DNA of 64,000 nucleotides from Fluviicola sp. (GTDB lineage: Bacteria > Bacteroidota > Bacteroidia > Flavobacteriales_D > Crocinitomicaceae), in the NCBI GenBank assembly GCA_017983675.1, contig JAGOAZ010000014.1, forward strand, positions 1 to 64,000. The letters are read 5' to 3'. Of this stretch, positions 17,566 to 26,561 are shown one piece after another; position 1 is the stretch's first letter; every line of letters begins with the position of its first letter. The notes beneath the pieces were generated by a model. That model had not been told where the DNA came from. It ran no database searches and saw nothing but the letters and a program-made list of their open reading frames with translations. The position numbers and the translations under genes were made by a program.

Positions 17566-18252
17566 ATGGCATATCTCTTACACATAGAAACAGCTACGAA
17601 AGTATGCTCCGTTGCGCTTTCTAACGATGGCCAATTGGTTCATGCCGAAGAAATTAATGAAGATGGATACAGCCATGGCGAACAATTAACTTGTTTGATT
17701 GAAAAATGCATGCAACATGCAGGGCTTACTTTTCAAGAACTTGCTGCAATTTCTGTTTCATCGGGTCCGGGATCTTATACGGGATTGCGCATTGGCGTTT
17801 CTACAGCTAAAGGATTATGTTATGCCTTGAAAATTCCATTAATCGCTATTGATTCATTGATAAGTCTTGCTGTTGTCGGTTCCTTTCAATATCCAGAAAA
17901 AGTACTTTGTCCAATGATTGATGCACGTCGCATGGAAGTTTATTCTGCTATTTATTCGCCTGATTTTCAGTTGTTAAAAGCAATCTCCCCAGATGTGATT
18001 GAAGAAAATTCATATGCTGAATTTGGACCTATTTGTTGTTTTGGAGATGGCGCTTCAAAATTGAAAACTATTTGGGAGAACAGAACAGAAATTACCATTG
18101 ATGCGTCAGTTTTTCCTTCTGCAAAAGGGCAGGTAGCACTTGCGTATGCGCGTTATTTGTCCAAACATTTCGAAGATGTCGCCTATTTTGAACCGTTTTA
18201 TTTAAAAGCTTTTTATCAAGCGCCAGTTAAATCGAAAACAAATCCGGCGTAG
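17566..18252 (+). CDS. tsaB: tRNA threonylcarbamoyladenosine biosynthesis protein TsaB
   Basis: TsaB is the scaffold partner of TsaD in making the t6A modification at position 37 of ANN-decoding tRNAs. The ASKHA-fold N-terminus begins LLHIETATKVCSVAL, and the family motif SSGPGSYTGLRIGVSTAKGL lies near residues 65-85. The 228 residues are a normal length. It lacks the metal-binding histidines of TsaD, as expected for TsaB. It follows the response regulator closely. Confidence 0.95.
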   Translation: MAYLLHIETATKVCSVALSNDGQLVHAEEINEDGYSHGEQLTCLIEKCMQHAGLTFQELAAISVSSGPGSYTGLRIGVSTAKGLCYALKIPLIAIDSLISLAVVGSFQYPEKVLCPMIDARRMEVYSAIYSPDFQLLKAISPDVIEENSYAEFGPICCFGDGASKLKTIWENRTEITIDASVFPSAKGQVALAYARYLSKHFEDVAYFEPFYLKAFYQAPVKSKTNPA

Positions 18253-18287
18253 CGCTGTTGTATTAAAAGTACGTAAATTCAGTTCCT

Positions 18288-19370
18288 ATGAAAGACCAAC
18301 TTTTCCATAAAAAAGAGATTAAACCATTCATTATTTCAGGTCCATGTAGTGCTGAAACGGAAGAACAAATGATGCAAACTGCTCAATTGTTGAACCAAAC
18401 AAATGAAATTGATTTGCTACGAGCCGGTATTTGGAAACCGCGAACACGACCAGATTCATTTGAAGGCGTTGGAGAAATTGGACTTGACTGGCTTGTAACA
18501 GCTGGAAAACTAATAAATAAACCGACAACAACAGAAGTTGCCAATGCCAAGCATGTTGAATTAGCTTTAAAAGCTGGCGTTTCTGTTCTATGGATAGGTG
18601 CGCGAACGACTGTTAATCCGTTTGCTGTGCAAGAAATTGCGGATGCACTGCGCGGTGTAGCTATTCCGCTCATGATAAAAAATCCAATTAATCCTGACTT
18701 GGAATTGTGGATCGGTGCTTTTGAGCGATTTCACAAATCGGGAATTACAGATGTTGCAGCAATTCACAGAGGATTTTCCGTTTATAATCACAAACGTTAC
18801 CGCAATGTGCCAAATTGGGAAATTCCAATTGCTTTGCGTGAACGCTTGCCACAGATTCCTATTTTTAGCGATCCAAGTCACATAACTGGAAATCGCCATA
18901 TTTTATTGGAGATTTGTCAAAAAGCAATGGATTTGAATTTTGATGGATTGATCATAGAATCGCACATTCAACCCGATTTAGCCTGGTCAGATGCAGCTCA
19001 GCAAGTAACGCCTTCCGATTTAGCAATTTTATTGGGTCAGTTAGTGTTACGGTCGAATTCCTTGTCGCTTGATGCAACAGATTATCTAGGAGAATTGCGT
19101 GATAAAATCATTGATCTCGATGACCGTTTGTTTGAATTATTGACTGCACGCATGTTGTTAAGTGAAGATGTTGGACAATTCAAAAAAGAGAATAATATCA
19201 CTATTTTACAAGAAGCACACTGGAAGAAAATCATCTCTTCTCGCTTAGATAAAGCCCAAGATTATCAATTGTCCGAACGTTTTATTCGTCAATTAATGGA
19301 TGCAATGCACCAAGAATCCATTCGCCATCAATTACGGGTAATGAATCCAAGTTTACCCGAAAAAAAGTAG
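18288..19370 (+). CDS. Bifunctional DAHP synthase / chorismate mutase
   Basis: A fusion of a type I-beta DAHP synthase (about residues 1-260) and an AroQ-type chorismate mutase (about 265-350). The synthase part shows ISGPCSAET, GIWKPRTRPDSFEG, IGARTTVNPF and FSDPSHITGNR, with metal and phosphoenolpyruvate ligands in these loops; the mutase part is helical with LRDKIIDLDDRLFELL. It catalyses the first step of the shikimate pathway and the branch step toward phenylalanine and tyrosine, and the mutase domain commonly serves feedback control in Bacteroidota. It precedes aroA by one base, so the two are cotranscribed. Confidence 0.95.
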   Translation: MKDQLFHKKEIKPFIISGPCSAETEEQMMQTAQLLNQTNEIDLLRAGIWKPRTRPDSFEGVGEIGLDWLVTAGKLINKPTTTEVANAKHVELALKAGVSVLWIGARTTVNPFAVQEIADALRGVAIPLMIKNPINPDLELWIGAFERFHKSGITDVAAIHRGFSVYNHKRYRNVPNWEIPIALRERLPQIPIFSDPSHITGNRHILLEICQKAMDLNFDGLIIESHIQPDLAWSDAAQQVTPSDLAILLGQLVLRSNSLSLDATDYLGELRDKIIDLDDRLFELLTARMLLSEDVGQFKKENNITILQEAHWKKIISSRLDKAQDYQLSERFIRQLMDAMHQESIRHQLRVMNPSLPEKK

Positions 19371-19371
19371 C

Positions 19372-20616
19372 ATGCAACAAGTTGTTTCTCCATGTGATTT
19401 GAAAGGTAAGATTACCGTTCCAGCTTCAAAAAGTGATGCGCAACGTGCGTTACTGGCTGCAGCATTAGCGAAAGGGAAATCGACTATTTCAGCCATTGGC
19501 GAAAGCGACGATGTACAAATGATGTTGCGTGCAATTGGTCAATTAGGTGCAACCACAGAAGGCAATAATCAGAAATTGGTTGTCGAAGGTGTGCAGCAGA
19601 TAACATCAGAAAAAACACTAATGATTGGTGAATCAGGCCTAGGTGCTCGTTTACTCATTGCATTAGCAGCTGTTTTTAATCAACCAATCACAATCGATGG
19701 AACAGGAAGTTTGTTGCAACGCTCAATGGCTTTTTACGAATCTGTTTTACCTGTATTAGGCGCAACCATTCAAACGAATAATGGGTTGTTACCTGTGAAA
19801 GTAAGGGGCCCAATCAAAGGAGGAACAATCACTGTCAATGGTGCAGAAAGTTCACAAACTATTTCTGGTTTATTATATGCGCTATCACTTTGTGAAGAAG
19901 CGAGTTTGCTAACAGTTACCAATTTCACTTCTCAACCATATGTTCAAATGACTGTAAAAACACTTGCTGCATTTGGAATCAACATCCAACAAATGGATAA
20001 GCATACATTTCGTATTCCAGGTGGACAAGTTTTCCAAGCAACAAACTATGCTGTTGAATCAGATTGGAGCGCTGCAAGTTATTGGTTGGTTGCTGCCGCA
20101 ATTGGTCATCCAATAACTATTGCAGGGTTAGATTCCAATAGTTTGCAAGCTGACCGTGCTTTGTTAGATGTGTTTACTCGTGCAAACATTGCTTACAATT
20201 GGGATGGAAATGATATCGCAATTGATGGAACGAAACGAACGGCTTTTGAATTTGACGCAACAGATTGTCCTGATTTATTTCCTGCTTTGGTTGTTTTAGG
20301 GCTATTTTGTAAGGGTACGTCAATTATCAAAGGAACGAACCGTTTACGCAACAAAGAAAGCGACAGGGCAACCGTATTGGTCAATGAATTTTCTAAATTG
20401 GGTGCGCACATTTATTTGGAAGACAATTCGATGGTTGTTGTAGGAACAACACAATTAACCGGAGGCAAAGTTCGTGCACACAACGATCACCGCATAGCAA
20501 TGTCCTTAGCAATTGCCGCTACGCGCGCTGCTGAACCAGTAGAAATTGATGAAGCTGAATCTGTTTCAAAAAGTTACCCGCAATTTTGGGAACACTTGAA
20601 GCAACTTACCATTTAA
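19372..20616 (+). CDS. aroA: 3-phosphoshikimate 1-carboxyvinyltransferase (EPSP synthase)
   Basis: AroA transfers the enolpyruvyl group of phosphoenolpyruvate to shikimate-3-phosphate, the sixth shikimate-pathway step. The 414-residue protein has PASKSDAQRALL with the substrate-binding Lys and Ser, RNKESDR in the C-terminal lobe and DHRIAMSLAIAA. The glycine loop that is usually LGNAGTA reads SGLGARLL here, a divergent form seen in Bacteroidota members. It starts one base after the upstream stop codon. The 3' end overlaps the convergent gene by 11 bp. Confidence 0.95.
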   Translation: MQQVVSPCDLKGKITVPASKSDAQRALLAAALAKGKSTISAIGESDDVQMMLRAIGQLGATTEGNNQKLVVEGVQQITSEKTLMIGESGLGARLLIALAAVFNQPITIDGTGSLLQRSMAFYESVLPVLGATIQTNNGLLPVKVRGPIKGGTITVNGAESSQTISGLLYALSLCEEASLLTVTNFTSQPYVQMTVKTLAAFGINIQQMDKHTFRIPGGQVFQATNYAVESDWSAASYWLVAAAIGHPITIAGLDSNSLQADRALLDVFTRANIAYNWDGNDIAIDGTKRTAFEFDATDCPDLFPALVVLGLFCKGTSIIKGTNRLRNKESDRATVLVNEFSKLGAHIYLEDNSMVVVGTTQLTGGKVRAHNDHRIAMSLAIAATRAAEPVEIDEAESVSKSYPQFWEHLKQLTI

Positions 20617-21961
20617 AAGGTAGTTGAAGCGTAGTTAAATCAAATGAGAAGCAGTTGTAATTGCTTTTTAATCCAATCAATTCCACTCCAGCGCAATAGG
20701 CTTTTTTCGAAGAAAAATTAATGGAAAAATGCGTTTCGTCATTTACTGTATTTACACTTGGCCCAAGGTTTACAGGTTTTGACCATCCCTTTTCTGTTCG
20801 TTCACAAACAAAGATGTCTAATCCACCCATGCCTGTATGGCCATCAGAACTAAAAAACAAATATCGTCCGTCACCTGAAATGAAAGGAGTTGTTTCACGA
20901 CCAACGCTGTTGATACTATCAGGTAAAGCTACAGCTTCGCCCCACGTTTTTCCGCGTTTTTCAACAACATAAATATCAGTTGATTTTTTTTCTCCTTTTC
21001 GATCAGAAACAAAGTACATGGTGTTTCCATCGGCTGTTAATGTTGCAGAGCCTTCAAAAAATGATGTGTTAATCGATTTATTTGCAATGATTCTTGGAGC
21101 TGTCCAACTTGATTTTTTAGTGTATTCTACCTCACAGATATCGCTACTTTTCGTTTGTTTTTTGTCTTCCGTCATGGCATTGTTCCAAGTTACTACCGCT
21201 GTTAATCCATCTGGTGAAATCCAGTTTAAGGCATCATGTCCAGTAGTATTCAGGCGCGGAAGAATGTTTGTAATGCTGTCCCATTGTTTTGTTTCGTTAT
21301 TCCAAACGGCTTTGTAAACATCTTCTAAATAATCTTGATCGCCAGCGTTAATCATTCCCCCAGTTGAATTTGCTCTACGGGCTGTAAAGTACATTACCTT
21401 ATCGTTATCAGTGATAATTGGCGCGTATTCATCAGCACCAGAGTTAATGTTTGAACCAAAAGAAACACGTTTGTTTTCAGTTGTTTTAGCATTTTTAGCA
21501 AATTCACAATTTGCTATTTTTTGGTCAATACGCAATTGACTGTAACGCACTTTATTCAGTTTTTCCTTACAAATTGTGTAATAATAAAGCGCTGAATCAA
21601 GTTGGTTTAATTGATGAAAACTTGTTGCAAGTATGTCGTAAATCTCATTATCAACAGCTGTTCCTGCTTTTTTAATTGTTTCTTTGGCATACTGATTCGC
21701 GTAACCAAAGTTGAAAAGTTGGTTATGACTGTAAGCAATCCAATAACTTGCTTTCCATTGAAAGGGATCTTTTACAGAAGCTTCTCGAAAAACAATGAGT
21801 GCATCTCTCACTTTTCCTTCGTTCACCAATACTTTTCCTTGATCAATCATTTTCAAGGCAGCTGAACGATTAAGTAGCGTAGTTGTTGAGTCGCTTACTT
21901 GACTATAAAGCGCACTTGTTGCAAACAACCAAAAAAACAAAAGTGAGATAACGTGTTTCAT
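20606..21961 (-). CDS. Secreted TPR / PD40 (WD40-like) repeat protein
   Basis: A 451-residue exported protein. The signal peptide ends near LYSQ; TPR-like helices follow (about 30-150), and a beta-propeller of PD40 blades occupies about 165-451. Blade motifs include MYFTARRANSTGG, DGNTMYFVSDRKG and DGRYLFFSSDGHTGMGGLD. Domain order resembles PorE-like T9SS proteins and other TPR-PD40-OmpA proteins, but here the chain stops after the propeller and the OmpA peptidoglycan-binding domain is absent. It may therefore bind peptides or scaffolds without anchoring to the wall. The specific role is unknown. Confidence 0.85.
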   Translation of the reverse strand: MKHVISLLFFWLFATSALYSQVSDSTTTLLNRSAALKMIDQGKVLVNEGKVRDALIVFREASVKDPFQWKASYWIAYSHNQLFNFGYANQYAKETIKKAGTAVDNEIYDILATSFHQLNQLDSALYYYTICKEKLNKVRYSQLRIDQKIANCEFAKNAKTTENKRVSFGSNINSGADEYAPIITDNDKVMYFTARRANSTGGMINAGDQDYLEDVYKAVWNNETKQWDSITNILPRLNTTGHDALNWISPDGLTAVVTWNNAMTEDKKQTKSSDICEVEYTKKSSWTAPRIIANKSINTSFFEGSATLTADGNTMYFVSDRKGEKKSTDIYVVEKRGKTWGEAVALPDSINSVGRETTPFISGDGRYLFFSSDGHTGMGGLDIFVCERTEKGWSKPVNLGPSVNTVNDETHFSINFSSKKAYCAGVELIGLKSNYNCFSFDLTTLQLPFKW

Positions 21962-21997
21962 ATGTATAAATGTGAATTGTAAAAATAAATCATTCTT

Positions 21998-22879
21998 TTA
22001 GTTGGCCATATTTCCTGAGTTTTTTTTATCCCCATTCAATTGTTCGTCAACAGGATTATTGTTTTTTTTTGATAACTCCTCGCTTTCGTACATTGCAATA
22101 GTTGCCGTCACAACAGTGACAACTGGCGCGCATGCAGCTATGAACCATAAAAAGAGATTCGTTACAAACAAGCGAATAAATTCAAAGGGATTGGTCTGAA
22201 ATGTCGACCAATTGAATAAAGCTTTTAAGTCGACAGGAACCCAAATCATAAGCGAATAAATCATCCCAATTCCAATTGCCAATCCTCTATTTTTTCGCGC
22301 AAACAGAATGCTTTCCTCCATGTTGCGCTTTAAACGTTCGTTGGTATAATCGAGAAATGAGATTCCGTAGTAAAAAAATCCAACGATAAAAATCAGGTAG
22401 ATCAATGGACTTTCTTGCACATGCGACCATCCAATGCGGGCAAAAATATAAATGAGCGCAAAAATGAGGTATTCCCACATTAAGTTTCTCAAAACAATTC
22501 GAATGCCCCGTTCCACATCATGAATCAATTGCCGCATGGTAAATACGGTAACTTCACCGGTTAAAATAAAGGCTGTTTTTTGAGATAGCTGTGCAATCAT
22601 TGGCGATAACAGAATAACGACTAAGTATTTCGCTGAACGCATGAAAAAAAATCCGATTGTAATTTCAAAAAGCAATTGAATAAAATACCAACTGATATCA
22701 TTCATTGTTTTTAGTGCTGTTTCAGGTTGGTGTTGTTGTATCGTTGCACCAAGTTGATAAACAAACAACATCAAGATAGCAGGAATCAGAATGTACCAAC
22801 CAAGTTGATGCGCAATGATCAATCGAATTGCCTTGTAAAAAGAAAAAAGTGCTAATCTGAAATTTTGTATAAACTGCAT
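21998..22879 (-). CDS. EI24-domain integral membrane protein
   Basis: A 293-residue protein with about six hydrophobic segments (roughly 25-45, 65-110, 135-155, 160-180, 205-225 and 240-270) and a charged, Asn/Lys-rich C-terminal tail. The overall plan and the FLDYTNERLKRNMEESILFARKNR-type cytoplasmic loop resemble the EI24/CysZ superfamily. CysZ imports sulfate, but no sulfur gene is nearby, so that function should not be assumed. It lies 36 bp upstream of the TPR/PD40 gene on the same strand. Confidence 0.75.
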   Translation of the reverse strand: MQFIQNFRLALFSFYKAIRLIIAHQLGWYILIPAILMLFVYQLGATIQQHQPETALKTMNDISWYFIQLLFEITIGFFFMRSAKYLVVILLSPMIAQLSQKTAFILTGEVTVFTMRQLIHDVERGIRIVLRNLMWEYLIFALIYIFARIGWSHVQESPLIYLIFIVGFFYYGISFLDYTNERLKRNMEESILFARKNRGLAIGIGMIYSLMIWVPVDLKALFNWSTFQTNPFEFIRLFVTNLFLWFIAACAPVVTVVTATIAMYESEELSKKNNNPVDEQLNGDKKNSGNMAN

Positions 22880-22991
22880 TAATCAAAGTTACTGTTTTTT
22901 TGCTCATTGGCATTTTAATAGACGAATCGCTATTTATTTTCGATAAATTGATTTATTTTGCCGATTAAAATAAAAAGCAGCACAAAACTGA

Positions 22992-23384
22992 ATGAGTCCA
23001 ATGCCTGATTTAATTCAATCATTTCCAGAAAATCTACCAAGATTGAGTAAGAAAATATTGAAAGAAAACAACTTGCAATCACCGGAACAATTAATCGTGT
23101 TTGCACGCACCCATTTTTTAGCTGACATGACTTTTGCTTCTGGTAAAAAGATAGGTAAATTAACCTTGCAAAACTTGAAAGCGTTTGTGCCACAATCCAT
23201 CAATCCAATCGAACAATTTTACACACAATTTTCAACGAAGGCAGTTACCGTTTTAAAACGAGAAAAAATTACTTCAGAAGCAGAATTGAAAAAGGCATTA
23301 ACAGGACCAAAAAAAGTCAAGAATGCACGTGGAGCTGGCGAGAAAATAGTTGCTGAATTGGAGGGGTTCTTAAAGAATCAGTAA
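22992..23384 (+). CDS. Conserved-looking small protein with HhH-like C-terminus
   Basis: I do not recognise the family. The 130 residues are basic and mostly helical. The C-terminal half (about 85-128) reads as a helix-hairpin-helix-like element: KREKITSEAELKKAL, a short loop, then ARGAGEKIVAELEGFL, where GAG-EKI resembles the GxGxxxA hairpin of DNA-binding HhH motifs. This suggests nucleic acid binding, but only weakly. A TATTTTG-like promoter element lies 32 bases upstream. An in-frame ATG 9 bases later is an alternative start. Confidence 0.6.
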   Translation: MSPMPDLIQSFPENLPRLSKKILKENNLQSPEQLIVFARTHFLADMTFASGKKIGKLTLQNLKAFVPQSINPIEQFYTQFSTKAVTVLKREKITSEAELKKALTGPKKVKNARGAGEKIVAELEGFLKNQ

Positions 23385-23421
23385 TTTGAACGTTGATTTT
23401 AACAAAAACAAATAAGTTCTG

Positions 23422-23429
23422 TATCTTTG
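23422..23429 (+). promoter_or_regulatory. -7 promoter element of purB
   Basis: TATCTTTG matches TAnnTTTG exactly, with the purB ATG 37 bases downstream, leaving a leader of about 30 bases. Confidence 0.55.
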
Positions 23430-23465
23430 CACCTTTCATTTTGAATTGATTTTAGTAAAAAAGAT

Positions 23466-24821
23466 ATGATGCCATTAACAGCACTTACAGCAATTAGTCC
23501 GGTTGACGGAAGATACCGATCAAGAGTTGAAGATCTTGCGCCTTATTTTTCTGAATTTGGATTGATAAAATACCGAGTTCATGTAGAAGTTGAGTACTTC
23601 ATTGCATTGGTTGATAGTGGAATCGCTTCGTTACAATCGATTGATAAAAGTGTTTTCCCTGCTTTGCGTGCGTTGGTGACAAACTTTTCGGAAACGGATG
23701 CCCTAGCAATAAAATCAATCGAACGCACAACGAATCACGATGTTAAAGCGGTTGAGTATTTTTTGAAAGAAAAAATGGAAGCATTGGGATTGGGTAATCA
23801 TTTGGAATTCATCCATTTTGGTTTGACCTCTCAAGACATCAACAATACGGCAATTCCACTGAGTATAAAAGAAGCAATTAACGAAGTTTACTTGCCTGTT
23901 TTAATGGAAATGATTGCTGTTTTAAATCAGTACGTTGCAGACTGGTCTTCTATTGCTTTATTAGCACGAACACATGGTCAACCAGCTTCTCCTACAATTC
24001 TTGGAAAAGAAATCGCTGTTTTTGTTCAGCGTTTAACGAGTCAAATTGATGTGTTGCATACTATTCCTTATGCAGCAAAATTTGGTGGTGCAACAGGTAA
24101 CCTTAACGCACATCATGTTGCATTTCCTGAAATTGATTGGGTCAAATTCTCCAATAATTTTGTCAATAATCAGTTGGGATTGTCGCGTAGTCAATTGACG
24201 ACACAAATAGAAAATTACGATCAACTAGCTAATCTTTTTGATTGTTTGAAACGTATCAACACGATTATTTTAGATTTAGATCGCGATATGTGGACGTACA
24301 TATCAATGGATTATTTCAAACAAAAATTGAAAGAAGGTGAAGTGGGTTCTTCCGCGATGCCACACAAAGTAAATCCGATTGATTTTGAAAATTCAGAAGG
24401 AAATGTAGGCATTGCAAATGCGTTGTACGAACATTTATCAGCAAAACTACCAGTTTCACGGTTGCAACGTGATTTAACAGATTCAACTGTTTTGAGAGCT
24501 GTCGGAATGCCTTTGGCACACTCACTGATAGCGATAAAAGCTACAACAGCTGGATTAGGAAAGTTGTTGTTAAATCAAGATGCTATTGCTGCCGATTTAG
24601 AAAACAACTGGGCAGTTGTCGCTGAGGCAATTCAAACAATTTTACGAAGTATTGGTTATCCAAAACCATACGAAGCATTAAAAGGCTTGACCCGTAAAAA
24701 TGAAAAAGTAACACAAGCAACTGTTCATGATTTCATTGACACATTAGCGGTTGATGAAGCAATGAAAACGCGCTTAAAAGCAATTAGTCCGTCAAATTAT
24801 ACGGGTATTCAATTGGTATAA
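23466..24821 (+). CDS. purB: Adenylosuccinate lyase
   Basis: PurB cleaves SAICAR to AICAR and adenylosuccinate to AMP, releasing fumarate. The 451-residue enzyme shows the superfamily signature GSSAMPHKVNPIDFEN, which carries the catalytic serine loop, plus RTHGQPASPTILGKE and FGLTSQDINNTA in the two other conserved regions. N-terminal LTAISPVDGRYRS is typical of the E. coli-like PurB group. Two consecutive ATG codons could start the protein. Confidence 0.97.
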   Translation: MMPLTALTAISPVDGRYRSRVEDLAPYFSEFGLIKYRVHVEVEYFIALVDSGIASLQSIDKSVFPALRALVTNFSETDALAIKSIERTTNHDVKAVEYFLKEKMEALGLGNHLEFIHFGLTSQDINNTAIPLSIKEAINEVYLPVLMEMIAVLNQYVADWSSIALLARTHGQPASPTILGKEIAVFVQRLTSQIDVLHTIPYAAKFGGATGNLNAHHVAFPEIDWVKFSNNFVNNQLGLSRSQLTTQIENYDQLANLFDCLKRINTIILDLDRDMWTYISMDYFKQKLKEGEVGSSAMPHKVNPIDFENSEGNVGIANALYEHLSAKLPVSRLQRDLTDSTVLRAVGMPLAHSLIAIKATTAGLGKLLLNQDAIAADLENNWAVVAEAIQTILRSIGYPKPYEALKGLTRKNEKVTQATVHDFIDTLAVDEAMKTRLKAISPSNYTGIQLV

Positions 24822-24830
24822 CAAATTAAT

Positions 24831-24854
24831 CACTATTTTAAACAAAAAATAGTG
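24831..24854 (+). promoter_or_regulatory. Stem-loop touching the next start codon
   Basis: CACTATTTT and AAAATAGTG form a perfect 9-bp stem with a 6-base loop, ending on the base before the ATG at 24855. It is A/T-rich and lacks a T-run after it, so it is not a normal terminator. It could mask the ribosome-binding region of the downstream gene or be a remnant of processing. Confidence 0.4.
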
Positions 24855-26420
24855 ATGTTACGTTGGTTGCTCTTTTGCTGCTTTTCTGTTTTGCAGCTTA
24901 TTGCTGTTAGTCAAATCAATGCGATAAATTGGTCGGAACCTATAAAAATTTCAGGTCAAATCACGCAATTGATTTCGTTGAATAAAAAGCAGTTTGTTAG
25001 TGTAAAAACGAGTAAAAGTCAATTATTTCCTGCTACGATAGCTACGAAATACCAAGATGGAAAAGTCATTTTGACAAAAAAAATGACGCCAAATTTCGGG
25101 CAAAAGTTATTCAATTTAGTGACGTTTGTTTCATTCCAAGAGCGTTTGACAGGTATTTATACCGATAAATCAAACGGAGAGACATTTGTTTATGCCGTAC
25201 AATTCGACGATTTTCTTGAACCAATGAATGAACCGGTTGCTTTGCTTACGATAGCAGAAAATAATTTATACAAAGGCGCACCAATAGTGCGAATCGGGCA
25301 ATCAGACAACAAAGAATTTTTAGCGGTAGAAGCTTTTTTAACTGCAAAAAAGAACGGCTACGATTACCTACAATACAAGGTGTTCGACAAGTTATATTCC
25401 GATAAACAATTGTACGATTTCGAATTTCCTACCACATCAAATAAAACGATCTACCGTTCCTCAAAAGTAGGAAATGATGGTAGTTTTTATTTTACATATT
25501 TAGTGTACAATGCACCCGTTTCTAGTGCAGCAAACGAAAAAATTGGCGTCGAAAAATCTGTTGTTGTTTTTTGTAAAAATGGAAAAACAAACATGTTTGA
25601 GCAGCAAATGGACAATAAACGCATTGAGCAGTTCGATTGTATCCAACGCGATTCATTTTTATTAGTTACTGGAACGGTTGGCGAAGATTTTTCCGCTGGA
25701 GTAAAAGGGGTTGTTTATCAGCGCATTAATACAAACACCAATACAATTGAAAAAGTCAAGTTTAGTGAATTTCCAGCAGAAACTTTGGAAGAAGAACAAC
25801 AAAAAAACAGACGAATTGCATCAGAAAACAAGGAGTTTAGCGCCAATACCAAAAATGAACTTTATCATTATGTCTTACGTGAGTTAATTCCCTTGAATGA
25901 TGGTTCGCTCATTGTCGTTGCCGAACAAGTATTTGTTGTATATCAACATTTTTCAGATGGAAGAGGAATGACGCAAACATTGAAACACTTTAACTTTAAT
26001 GATGTCCTTGTTTATCAACTTACTGCAAAGGATGGTACTATCGAATGGTTAACCAAAGTGACCAAAGAACAACGCTCGACCAACGATTTTGGTTATTTTT
26101 CATCGTTAAATGTTGTGGCAACAGAACATGCTGTCGATTTGTATTTTATTGATGATGTCAGTTATTATTCAGATCTTGGGGAATATACAGCTGAAAAATA
26201 CCAACAATCGGTTTATTTACCCTTAGCAAAAAAACACGCTTGCTTAGCACAAACAAACATCGCATTCAATTCGGGAAAACAACTTCGTACAATTAGTTGT
26301 TATGCATTAGAATCTGATGGAATTATTGTTCCTAAACTTTCTGTAAGCGATAAAAAAGAAAAAATGCTGCTTTTTTTATCGGAAGGAAGAGACGAAACAA
26401 TTGGTGTAAAGAATTACTGA
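24855..26420 (+). CDS. Secreted protein of unknown family, paralogue A
   Basis: A 521-residue exported protein whose family I do not recognise. The signal peptide ends near LIAVSQ. The rest is beta-rich and lacks enzyme motifs. It is clearly related over its length to the protein at 57782-59347: shared landmarks are LNDGSLIVVAEQ versus TKDGGIIVVMEQ, FNFNDVLVYQL versus YYYNDLIVYRV, and a final half-conserved EKMLLFL/GR stretch. Both contain a charged mid-region after a GxDF-like strand and are about 521 residues. A beta-propeller or lectin-like fold is plausible. The start is the ATG; a GTG 3 bases earlier lies in the upstream stem-loop. Confidence 0.8.
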   Translation: MLRWLLFCCFSVLQLIAVSQINAINWSEPIKISGQITQLISLNKKQFVSVKTSKSQLFPATIATKYQDGKVILTKKMTPNFGQKLFNLVTFVSFQERLTGIYTDKSNGETFVYAVQFDDFLEPMNEPVALLTIAENNLYKGAPIVRIGQSDNKEFLAVEAFLTAKKNGYDYLQYKVFDKLYSDKQLYDFEFPTTSNKTIYRSSKVGNDGSFYFTYLVYNAPVSSAANEKIGVEKSVVVFCKNGKTNMFEQQMDNKRIEQFDCIQRDSFLLVTGTVGEDFSAGVKGVVYQRINTNTNTIEKVKFSEFPAETLEEEQQKNRRIASENKEFSANTKNELYHYVLRELIPLNDGSLIVVAEQVFVVYQHFSDGRGMTQTLKHFNFNDVLVYQLTAKDGTIEWLTKVTKEQRSTNDFGYFSSLNVVATEHAVDLYFIDDVSYYSDLGEYTAEKYQQSVYLPLAKKHACLAQTNIAFNSGKQLRTISCYALESDGIIVPKLSVSDKKEKMLLFLSEGRDETIGVKNY

Positions 26421-26441
26421 TAGGGTCAATATGGATTTTAA

Positions 26442-26462
26442 TTATTGTATTTTTTACAATAA
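26442..26462 (+). promoter_or_regulatory. Palindromic operator 1, upstream of glycosidase-barrel operon
   Basis: TTATTGTA, 5 bases, TACAATAA: a perfect 8+8 inverted repeat of 21 bp, 100 bp before the first gene of the operon. The same sequence recurs at 36227-36247 and, with one mismatch, at 39301-39321. A CATATTTG -7-like element follows at 26511-26518. It is probably the site of the NUDIX-fold regulator encoded at 36282-36980. Confidence 0.75.
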
Positions 26463-26561
26463 GTTTAACAAAAACCTTTTTTTTTCAAAAAAAAATAAGT
26501 TACTTGCACTCATATTTGGATAAAATAACGATGAATTTTACCTCAAAATAAGAACTGAAAA

